This document shows positions 51,509-58,163 of a DNA stretch of 58,163 nt, piece by piece; position 1 is the stretch's first letter, and each line of letters begins with the position of its first letter. A program made the position numbers and the translations under genes. The DNA lies in assembly GCA_026418905.1 (NCBI GenBank), contig JAOAAK010000030.1, positions 1 to 58,163 on the forward strand, given 5' to 3'. This stretch comes from Bacteroidales bacterium (lineage in GTDB: Bacteria; Bacteroidota; Bacteroidia; Bacteroidales; DTU049). The notes beneath the pieces were generated by a model. The model worked only from the letters and a program-made list of their open reading frames with translations. It was not told the origin of the DNA and ran no database searches.

Positions 51509-54232
51509 TTATTTTTCTTTTTTAATTGCAGCTTGAGCTGCTGCAAGACGAGCGATAGGAACTCTATAAGGGCTGCAACTTACGTAATCTAGACCAATGT
51601 TGAAACAGAATTCGACGGAATTAGGTTCACCACCGTGTTCTCCGCAAATACCGATCTTAAGGTTTGACCTGGTTTTCCTTCCGTTATCAACTGCCCACTT
51701 CATGAGTACACCAACGCTTTCCTGATCAATGATCTGGAATGGATCGAAAGGTAACACTTTCTTTTCGAGATATTCTGGCAAGAAAGACCCGATATCGTCA
51801 CGTGAGAAAGCAAAAGTCATCTGGGTAAGGTCGTTGGTTCCAAAACTAAAGAACTGAGCATATTGAGCTATTTTGCTAGCAACAAGAGCAGCACGAGGTG
51901 TTTCAATCATGGTGCCAACAAGGTGAGGAATTTCATTTAGACCAAACTTTTGAAGAACTTCTCCGTATACTTTTTCGATTAATTCAAATTGAAGTTTTAA
52001 TTCTTTTTCGTTCACTGTAACGGGAATCATAATTTCTGGAAAAGGCTTTTTGCCTTCTTTGATGAGCTCTGCTGCAGCTTCGAAAATAGCTCTAATTTGA
52101 ACGATAGTAATTTCTGGATAAGTGATACCGAGACGCACACCTCGATGTCCCATCATGGGATTGTTTTCGTGGAGTAATTCGGCACGTTTGTTAATTTCAT
52201 CTATGGAAACACCTAATTCTTTGGCTAGCTGAATGCGTCCTGCCTCACTTTGAGGAACAAATTCATGTAAAGGAGGATCAAGTGTTCGGATTGTAACAGG
52301 ATAACCATCCATAGCTTCAAGAGTAGCTTTTATGTCAGCTTTCATGTAAGGAAAGAGTTCGTCCAGTGCTTTCTTGCGCTCTTCTTCAGTGGTACTGATG
52401 ATCATTTTACGTAGGAGGAATAGAGGTTTTTCGCTTCCGGCTCCATAGAACATGTGTTCCGTACGGAAAAGACCTATACCTTCTGCACCGAATTCAAGGG
52501 CTTTCTTAGCATCTTCTGGTGTATCGGCATTGGTACGAACCTTCATTGTTCTGTATTTATCCACCAGTTGCATGAAACGTTTAAAGTTTTCGTTTTCACT
52601 ACCACTTACAAGTGGCAGAGCTCCTTCGTAAACAATGCCCTTGCTTCCATTAAGCGAAATGGTATCACCTTCTCTGTAAGTGCCAGCTGGAGTTGTCACG
52701 GTTTTCTTTTCGACATCGATGTGCAAGTCTCCAGCACCAACGACACAACATTTACCCCATCCTCGAGCAACTAAAGCGGCATGGCTTGTCATTCCTCCTC
52801 GGGCGGTTAATATGGCTACAGCGGCACGCATTCCATCGATATCTTCTGGGTTAGTTTCTTCTCGAAGGAGAACTACTTTTTCGCCACGCTTAGTCCATTC
52901 AACTGCATCTTGAGATGTGAAAACAATCTTTCCTACAGCACCACCAGGTCCTGCAGGTAATCCTTTTGCTATGATTTTTGCATTTTTTTGTGCTTTCTCA
53001 TCTAAGATAGGGTGTAACAATTCATCCAACTGAGATGGTTTTACCCTCAAAATGGCTTCTTTCTCATCTATAAGGCCTTCATCAAGCATGTCGAGAGCTA
53101 TCTTAACAGCAGCAAACCCGTTGCGTTTTCCAACTCGACATTGTAACATCCAAAGCTTGCCTTCCTGAATGGTAAATTCAATGTCAAGCATGTCACGGTA
53201 GTGGTTTTCAAGTATTTTTTGTATTTCATGAAGTTCTTTATAAACGTCAGGCATGGCAACTTCAAGACTGGGAAGGTGCTTATTATGTTCGCTTTTTCCA
53301 ATTTCATTGATGGGATTAGGCGTACGTATACCTGCCACAACATCTTCACCCTGTGCATTAGGTAACCATTCACCATAAAAATAATTTTCTCCTGTGGCAG
53401 GGTTGCGAGTGAAAGCTACGCCGGTTGCAGAAGTTTCTCCCATGTTTCCGAACACCATGGCTTGAACGTTGACTGCGGTTCCCCAATCGTCGGGTATGCC
53501 TTCAATTTTTCGATAACTTACTGCTCGTTTTCCGTTCCAGCTTTTGAAGACAGCAAATATGGCTCCCCAAAGCTGTTCCCATGGGTCTTCAGGAAAAGGT
53601 TTTCCCAGAACTTCAAGAACTTTTTGACGATAAATTTCAATAAGAGCTTTTAGATCCTCAGCTGTAAGTTCTGTGTCTTCTTTAACACCACGTTCACGCT
53701 TCATTTTTTCAAGTTCTTTTTCAAGAATTGTTCGGATTCCTTTGCCTTCTTCTGGTTCAATTCCTGCAGCTTTTTCCATTACAACATCAGAATACATTTG
53801 GATAAGTCGACGCTGGCTATCGTAAACAAAGCGAGGATTATTCGTCTTTTTAATCAACCCTTCGCGAGTCATATCATTTAAGCCAACATTTAAGATGGTT
53901 TCCATCATGCCTGGCATGGAGGTGCGAGCACCAGAACGTACTGATACAAGAAGAGGATTATCTGGATCGCCAAATTTGCAATTCATGATAGTTTCAATAT
54001 GGTGCATTCCTTTTATGACGTCTTCAAGCAAGATTTCTTTTATTTTTTCTTCTCCATATTTGAAATATTCATTACATACTTCGGTTGTAATGGTAAATCC
54101 TGCCGGTACAGGGAGACCGATTAAGTTCATTTCAGCTAAATTAGCACCCTTACCTCCAAGCAGGTCTTTCATATCTGCTTTTCCCTCTGCTTGTTTGTTT
54201 CCAAATGTATACACTCTTTTAACTGAATCCAT
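51509..54232 (-). CDS. ppdK: Pyruvate, phosphate dikinase
   Basis: PPDK interconverts pyruvate + ATP + Pi and PEP + AMP + PPi. It gives reversible, PPi-linked glycolysis in many anaerobes. The 907-residue protein has the N-terminal nucleotide-binding domain (VYTFGNKQAEGKADMKDLLGGKGANL, then SVRSGARTSMPGMMETILNVG), the swivelling phosphohistidine domain with LTARGGMTSHAALVARG (His484), and the C-terminal PEP-binding barrel with IGTMIETPRAAL, FGTNDLTQMT and IGICGEHGGEP (catalytic Cys). The length and SMPGMMET motif fit PPDK rather than PEP synthase. It ends in a strong terminator and is divergent from sufS. Confidence 0.98.
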   Translation of the reverse strand: MDSVKRVYTFGNKQAEGKADMKDLLGGKGANLAEMNLIGLPVPAGFTITTEVCNEYFKYGEEKIKEILLEDVIKGMHHIETIMNCKFGDPDNPLLVSVRSGARTSMPGMMETILNVGLNDMTREGLIKKTNNPRFVYDSQRRLIQMYSDVVMEKAAGIEPEEGKGIRTILEKELEKMKRERGVKEDTELTAEDLKALIEIYRQKVLEVLGKPFPEDPWEQLWGAIFAVFKSWNGKRAVSYRKIEGIPDDWGTAVNVQAMVFGNMGETSATGVAFTRNPATGENYFYGEWLPNAQGEDVVAGIRTPNPINEIGKSEHNKHLPSLEVAMPDVYKELHEIQKILENHYRDMLDIEFTIQEGKLWMLQCRVGKRNGFAAVKIALDMLDEGLIDEKEAILRVKPSQLDELLHPILDEKAQKNAKIIAKGLPAGPGGAVGKIVFTSQDAVEWTKRGEKVVLLREETNPEDIDGMRAAVAILTARGGMTSHAALVARGWGKCCVVGAGDLHIDVEKKTVTTPAGTYREGDTISLNGSKGIVYEGALPLVSGSENENFKRFMQLVDKYRTMKVRTNADTPEDAKKALEFGAEGIGLFRTEHMFYGAGSEKPLFLLRKMIISTTEEERKKALDELFPYMKADIKATLEAMDGYPVTIRTLDPPLHEFVPQSEAGRIQLAKELGVSIDEINKRAELLHENNPMMGHRGVRLGITYPEITIVQIRAIFEAAAELIKEGKKPFPEIMIPVTVNEKELKLQFELIEKVYGEVLQKFGLNEIPHLVGTMIETPRAALVASKIAQYAQFFSFGTNDLTQMTFAFSRDDIGSFLPEYLEKKVLPFDPFQIIDQESVGVLMKWAVDNGRKTRSNLKIGICGEHGGEPNSVEFCFNIGLDYVSCSPYRVPIARLAAAQAAIKKEK

Positions 54233-54248
54233 ATTTTTATATTTTATG

Positions 54249-54256
54249 CAAAGTTA
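54249..54256 (-). promoter_or_regulatory. Predicted -7 element of ppdK
   Basis: TAACTTTG on the minus strand lies 16 bases before the ppdK ATG. No -33 element at standard spacing was found. Confidence 0.45.
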
Positions 54257-54310
54257 CAAAATTCAGAACAAATTTTTATCATTCAAGCTCGAGAGAGGTG
54301 ATTTTTAAAT

Positions 54311-54318
54311 TAATTTTG
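54311..54318 (+). promoter_or_regulatory. Predicted -7 element of the suf operon
   Basis: TAATTTTG lies 12 bases before the sufS ATG, implying a leader of about nine bases. No IscR- or Fur-like palindrome was recognised beside it. Confidence 0.45.
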
Positions 54319-54330
54319 TAAAAACTTTGA

Positions 54331-55545
54331 ATGAACTGGAAGCAAAATTTTCCTATATTTGAATATGCAAAGAGAAAAGGCCAATCGTTGGTGTATTTTG
54401 ACAATGCAGCTACTACACACAAACCTTTTTCAGTGATTGAGGCAGAACGCGAATACTATTTCAAACTCAACAGTAACATTCACAGAGCTAACCATTATTT
54501 ATCGCAAAAAAGTACGGACTTATTCGAAGAAACTCGTGATGCAGTTAAGAATTTTATTCATGCTTCCAAGCGAGAGGAAATTATTTTTACACGGGGTACG
54601 ACCGAATCATTTAATCTATTGGCATCATCATTATTGGAACTTTTTAATCCCGGTGATAATATTATTTTGACTCATCTAGAACATCACAGCAACATTGTTC
54701 CATGGCAGTTAAATGCTTGGAGAAAAGGAATAGAAATAAGAGTTTTGCATCTTACCGACGAAGGCATCGTAGATTTAGACCATCTGACACATGTGGTAGA
54801 TTCGAAGACACGACTTATCTCTGTTGCCCACGTTAGCAACGTTTTAGGTACTATTCAGCCTATTAGTGAAATCGCAAAATACGCTCACGAGCGAAATATC
54901 TTGGTTGCTGTTGATGGAGCACAGGCTGTAGCTCATATTCCAGTTAATGTTCAAGAATTGGATTGTGATTTTTATGCTTTTTCAGCTCATAAAATGTATG
55001 GGCCTACAGGTGTTGGGGTTTTATATGGCAAGGAAGAATGGCTTCAAAAATTGCCTCCCGACCAGGGTGGGGGAGAAATGATCGAGGAAGTGAGTTGCGA
55101 AAAAACTACCCTCAACGCGCTTCCTTACAAATTCGAAGCAGGAACACCTAATATTGCTGGTGTCGTATCTTTCAAAAAAGCTTTGGATTTTACTCAGGAT
55201 TTGTTTTCTCAAGGTATCATGCAGTTTGAGGAAAAATTATTGAAATTAGCTTTGAATAAGTTGAACCTCATAGAAGGTATAATTCTTTATGGCACTCATG
55301 ATGTATCTAAAAGAACCAGTGTGATATCCTTCAATCATCATCGTATTCATCCTTATGATCTGGGAATACTTCTCGATCAAATGAATGTGGCTGTCAGAAC
55401 TGGCAACCATTGTGCCCAGCCTCTTATGAAATGGCTAGGTTTGTCAAGTGGAACTGTCAGAATTTCTTTTGCCTGTTACAACGACGAAGAAGATATCGAT
55501 AGGTTTATAGAAGGATTGAAAAAAGTTCTAAACATGTTGTTATGA
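54331..55545 (+). CDS. sufS: Cysteine desulfurase SufS
   Basis: SufS takes sulfur from cysteine for iron-sulfur cluster assembly and passes it to SufE. The 404-residue PLP enzyme has the PLP-lysine K221 in AFSAHKMYGPTGVG, HLEHHSN and VDGAQAVAH for cofactor binding, and the catalytic C361 in RTGNHCAQPLMKWLG. This class II layout with a short catalytic loop is typical of SufS. It overlaps sufE by four bases. The cluster scaffold genes sufBCD are not in the window. Confidence 0.95.
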   Translation: MNWKQNFPIFEYAKRKGQSLVYFDNAATTHKPFSVIEAEREYYFKLNSNIHRANHYLSQKSTDLFEETRDAVKNFIHASKREEIIFTRGTTESFNLLASSLLELFNPGDNIILTHLEHHSNIVPWQLNAWRKGIEIRVLHLTDEGIVDLDHLTHVVDSKTRLISVAHVSNVLGTIQPISEIAKYAHERNILVAVDGAQAVAHIPVNVQELDCDFYAFSAHKMYGPTGVGVLYGKEEWLQKLPPDQGGGEMIEEVSCEKTTLNALPYKFEAGTPNIAGVVSFKKALDFTQDLFSQGIMQFEEKLLKLALNKLNLIEGIILYGTHDVSKRTSVISFNHHRIHPYDLGILLDQMNVAVRTGNHCAQPLMKWLGLSSGTVRISFACYNDEEDIDRFIEGLKKVLNMLL

Positions 55546-55979
55546 AAACCTTGCAAGAAAGAATAGAAGCTATTGTAGAGCAATTCCTAGCATGGGAAGA
55601 TTGGATGGATAAATATAATTTGATCATTGAATATGCTAATCAGCTTCCAACTTTGGACGAAAAATATAAAACACCTGCTTACCTCATTCACGGGTGTCAG
55701 TCTCAAGTATGGCTTGCTGCTGAATACGATAATGGAAAAATTCATTTTTTTGCCGATAGCGATGCTATCATTACCAAAGGGATGGTGAGTATCCTGGTTC
55801 ATATTTTTTCGGGTTCGACACCAGATGAAATTCTTCATTGCGATATGTCTTTTATTGATCGGCTAGGATGGCGCGAACACCTTTCACCAACGCGTTCAAA
55901 TGGACTCAATGCCATGTTAAAGCAAATTCGCTTATATGCCCTAGCTTTTTCGACCATAGAAAATAAAAAACATGGATAA
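55542..55979 (+). CDS. sufE: SufE sulfur acceptor protein
   Basis: SufE receives persulfide sulfur from SufS and stimulates it. The 145-residue protein has the reactive C52 in YLIHGCQSQVWLAAEY, the family signature. The N-terminal helix LQERIEAIVEQFLAWEDWMDKYNLII also fits. It overlaps sufS upstream by four bases and the DUF59 gene downstream by eight, so the three are coupled. Confidence 0.95.
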   Translation: MKTLQERIEAIVEQFLAWEDWMDKYNLIIEYANQLPTLDEKYKTPAYLIHGCQSQVWLAAEYDNGKIHFFADSDAIITKGMVSILVHIFSGSTPDEILHCDMSFIDRLGWREHLSPTRSNGLNAMLKQIRLYALAFSTIENKKHG

Positions 55980-56280
55980 TTTAAAGGATAAAATCATTGA
56001 AGTTCTTAAAAACATTTACGACCCTGAAATTCCGGTCAACATTTATGATTTGGGTTTAATTTATGACATACAAATTGGTGATGAAGGAAATGTAAAGCTT
56101 TTGATGACTCTCACAGCTCCCAATTGTCCTATTGCTGAATCTCTTCCAAATCAGATCAGGAGAGCCGTTATGCAAATTGAAGGTGTTCAGGACGTCTGGG
56201 TTGAGTTAACTTTTGACCCTCCTTGGACACCTGAAAAAATGAGTGACGAGGCTCGAATGATCCTGAATTTAGATATATGA
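55972..56280 (+). CDS. DUF59/MIP18-family iron-sulfur assembly protein (SufT-like)
   Basis: DUF59 proteins help deliver or mature iron-sulfur clusters. The 102-residue single domain shows NIYDPEIPVNIYDLGLIYDI, LTAPNCPIAESLPNQI with the conserved Cys, and VWVELTFDPPWTPEKMS. The partners sufS and sufE immediately upstream make a SufT role more likely than the PaaD phenylacetate role of the same family. The next gene overlaps its stop by four bases. Confidence 0.9.
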   Translation: MDNLKDKIIEVLKNIYDPEIPVNIYDLGLIYDIQIGDEGNVKLLMTLTAPNCPIAESLPNQIRRAVMQIEGVQDVWVELTFDPPWTPEKMSDEARMILNLDI

Positions 56281-57662
56281 CAAAATTTTTTAAAAAAATT
56301 CTCATTTTTTTAGCCATAGTTTTTTTATACTTTTTCTTGTTTCTTCAACATGTAGAAAAGGAGATCTCTTACAACAATGTGGCTCACATTTTCATGTTAA
56401 ATACTCTTGAAATATGGAAAAGGTCTACACCTTTGGAATATCATTTTTCGCCTGTTCAGACTTTTCCAGAAGCTAAAAAACACAATCACTACTACAAACG
56501 CTTGGATGATATTGAGGGAAATAACTACTATATTTCACATCCACCAGGAGCCTTTTTATTCAATTATTTAATTTTTTCTTTTTTTTCTCTTCCTCTAAGT
56601 AATGAGAATTTGCAATGGGTTTTGTTTTCTTTGTGGACATTGATGCTTATCTTGATTTTCTTTTGGATCAATGAAACGTGGGGAAAAACAATTCATGTCT
56701 ATTTTTTTATCATTACCGGCCTTATACTTTGGGGAGCATCCGGTCCTGTTTTGTATCTTTTTTCTAGACATAATTTTTCCGAAGCTTGGGGATTTTTCTT
56801 TTTCACTGGATGGTTAATTTTTTATGATTTATATACTAAAACCAGAAAAAAGTTATTTTATGTTTTACTGATTACATTTACATTATTTACTGCGTACACA
56901 GATTGGCTAGGTATCGGTCTTTTATTTGTTGGAGGATGGTATATTATATTTAGCAAAGATCCATTCCTCAGAAAAAGCTGGTTTTCCCTTCTTATAGTAT
57001 TGGTTGTTACCTATGCCATGGTTTTTATTCAATATGCTTCCATAGGTGGTGTTTCTGCGTTTTTAAAAGCATTAGCTATAAGATTCGTTGAACGTTCCGG
57101 CTATTTTGGTGCATCGTATACTGATATGGGATATCATATCTTTAACCTAGAGACCTGGAAATTTTTGATTTTAAATATTTGGAATATGCTTAAAGGTGGT
57201 GGGTTGTTCTGTATTATACTGGTATTGGTTTATAAACTAATTTTTAAAAGAAATATTCTTTTTTTATTGCATGAAAAAATAGTGGTGATTTCATTTTTAT
57301 CTGTTTTGATTTATAGCTTGTTTTTATTCAGTGCTACAGCAACTCATTACGTTTATATAGCTAAATGGTACATTCCTATATTTTTCACTACCATGTTGAT
57401 TTTATCGGAAAATTTGAATCTTATTCGAGGGCCATGGTGGATATCTCTGGTTTCACTTTTTCTTATTATGTTAGCATATTATGAATTTAGATTACATGTT
57501 CCCAAAATGAATCTTGACAAGAAAAGATATTTGGACGAGCTTGCTGATGAGGTGAAAAATAATAAGCAAGACACTATTGTGATGCGATCCTTTTTGGAGG
57601 AAAGAGATATTATTTATCTCAGTTGGAAAAGCAAACGAAATTTGGTTTGGAAAAACAAATAG
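56277..57662 (+). CDS. Polytopic GT-C-like membrane protein
   Basis: A 461-residue protein with about ten membrane helices. The first large periplasmic loop (about 30-85) contains NHYYKRLDDIEGNNYYISHPPGA, a Tyr/His-rich stretch with HPPG before the second helix, as in PMT/ArnT-type lipid-dependent glycosyltransferases. The short C-terminal soluble end is about 60 residues. No donor or acceptor can be named, and a transporter-like role is not excluded. It overlaps the DUF59 gene by four bases, which is a curious partner for an envelope enzyme. Confidence 0.6.
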   Translation: MTKFFKKILIFLAIVFLYFFLFLQHVEKEISYNNVAHIFMLNTLEIWKRSTPLEYHFSPVQTFPEAKKHNHYYKRLDDIEGNNYYISHPPGAFLFNYLIFSFFSLPLSNENLQWVLFSLWTLMLILIFFWINETWGKTIHVYFFIITGLILWGASGPVLYLFSRHNFSEAWGFFFFTGWLIFYDLYTKTRKKLFYVLLITFTLFTAYTDWLGIGLLFVGGWYIIFSKDPFLRKSWFSLLIVLVVTYAMVFIQYASIGGVSAFLKALAIRFVERSGYFGASYTDMGYHIFNLETWKFLILNIWNMLKGGGLFCIILVLVYKLIFKRNILFLLHEKIVVISFLSVLIYSLFLFSATATHYVYIAKWYIPIFFTTMLILSENLNLIRGPWWISLVSLFLIMLAYYEFRLHVPKMNLDKKRYLDELADEVKNNKQDTIVMRSFLEERDIIYLSWKSKRNLVWKNK

Positions 57663-57665
57663 CTA

Positions 57666-58163
57666 TTACGCTTCTTTTTTAAGTAAAAACCTATAAGGCA
57701 AAAGTGCATCTTCCTCAGCATAATCTATCCCTATTCGTGTAGTGGTAATAATTTGATTTTCCTCGATTTGTATTCCAACATCGGCAATATAGAGGGGCGG
57801 CTTAAAAAGTGAAAGTCCATTGTGGATTAAGGAAATGCCCAATGCCACAGTTACTTTGCCAGGTCCTACTATAGGATAGGCTTTCATTTTCTTACTCTTT
57901 AATCGTTCTTCCATCATATATTTACCATGAAAAGGCTCAATACTTCTAATAAGTACTGCATCTGGAATGTTCTTCTCATTTGTTACAACATTAAACAAAT
58001 AATGTATGCCATAACATAGATAAACATAAGCATACCCACCTTCCTTATACATAACCTTATTTCTAGGAGTTAATTTTCCTCCATATGCATGGGAAGCTTT
58101 GTCTTTTATTCCTGCATAAGCTTCTGTTTCTGTGATAATACCAGAAGTTAATACGCCGTCGAT
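57666..58163 (-). CDS. 3-methyladenine DNA glycosylase (AAG/MPG family), N terminus cut by window edge
   Basis: AAG-type enzymes remove alkylated and deaminated purines in base-excision repair. The open frame runs without a stop to the window edge, giving 165 residues. It includes the catalytic-Glu region IITETEAYAG, DKASHAYGGKLTPRN, YVYLCYGIHYLFNVVT and VGPGKVTVALGI, all family hallmarks. An internal Met (58052) would remove the active-site Glu, so the true start lies beyond 58163. It converges on the membrane-protein gene with only three bases between the stops. Confidence 0.93.
   Translation of the reverse strand: MDGVLTSGIITETEAYAGIKDKASHAYGGKLTPRNKVMYKEGGYAYVYLCYGIHYLFNVVTNEKNIPDAVLIRSIEPFHGKYMMEERLKSKKMKAYPIVGPGKVTVALGISLIHNGLSLFKPPLYIADVGIQIEENQIITTTRIGIDYAEEDALLPYRFLLKKEA

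Overview
The window is AT-rich chromosomal DNA from a member of the Bacteroidota (Bacteroidetes). The evidence is type IX secretion (T9SS) C-terminal sorting domains, a PorP/SprF-like protein, SusC-type and FecA-like TonB receptors, an S46 dipeptidyl-peptidase, promoters of the TAnnTTTG type and an almost complete lack of Shine-Dalgarno sequences. A class I hybrid-cluster protein, pyruvate phosphate dikinase and the futalosine menaquinone route suggest anaerobic or microaerobic life. The species cannot be named from the sequence.

Region 1 (1-5934, minus strand) is informational: gyrA, a TPR protein, rpsU, a Xer recombinase, hpf, then tRNA-Thr(TGT)-Tyr(GTA)-Gly(TCC)-Thr(GGT) leading into a tuf gene cut by the window edge. 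Region 2 (6052-14499, plus) is a compact run: clpC, an unknown membrane protein, mqnB, mqnD (menaquinone), hldD, an outer-membrane protein and waaA (LPS inner core). Region 3 (14471-18254, minus) holds a polytopic membrane protein, a large anchored protein ending in MORN_2 repeats, and a macrodomain hydrolase. It is divergent from a NYN-domain nuclease-like gene (18356), which is followed by a membrane protein, a rhomboid protease and mqnC.

Region 4 (21612-31393, minus) holds a DUF2271-like protein with a TonB receptor, a small TM1266-like regulator, gmhA, a polyprenyl-phosphate-type glycosyltransferase, a DUF4199-like protein, an S46 peptidase, a PD40 propeller protein and a nitroreductase. 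Region 5 (31539-46136, plus) is a 14.6 kb block of exported proteins. It contains a PCMD-like protein, a barrel, a phosphate-type porin, a purple-acid-phosphatase-like enzyme, a PhoD-like phosphatase, two paralogous PKD plus C2-like surface proteins carrying different T9SS signals, a PorP/SprF-like protein, a FecA-like receptor and a small membrane protein. It reads as a phosphorus-scavenging and surface-protein locus and is the most distinctive part of the window.

Region 6 (46239-58163) holds hcp with palindromic upstream sites, a tail-fibre-like secreted protein, tRNA-Val(CAC), a HEEGH-containing protein with a barrel-like end, ppdK with a clear terminator, sufS-sufE-DUF59, a GT-C-like membrane protein and a partial 3-methyladenine DNA glycosylase. 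The longest gene-free stretch is about 240 bases (47904-48143); it holds the hcp sites and the promoter of the next gene. No transposase, CRISPR array or prophage block was seen.
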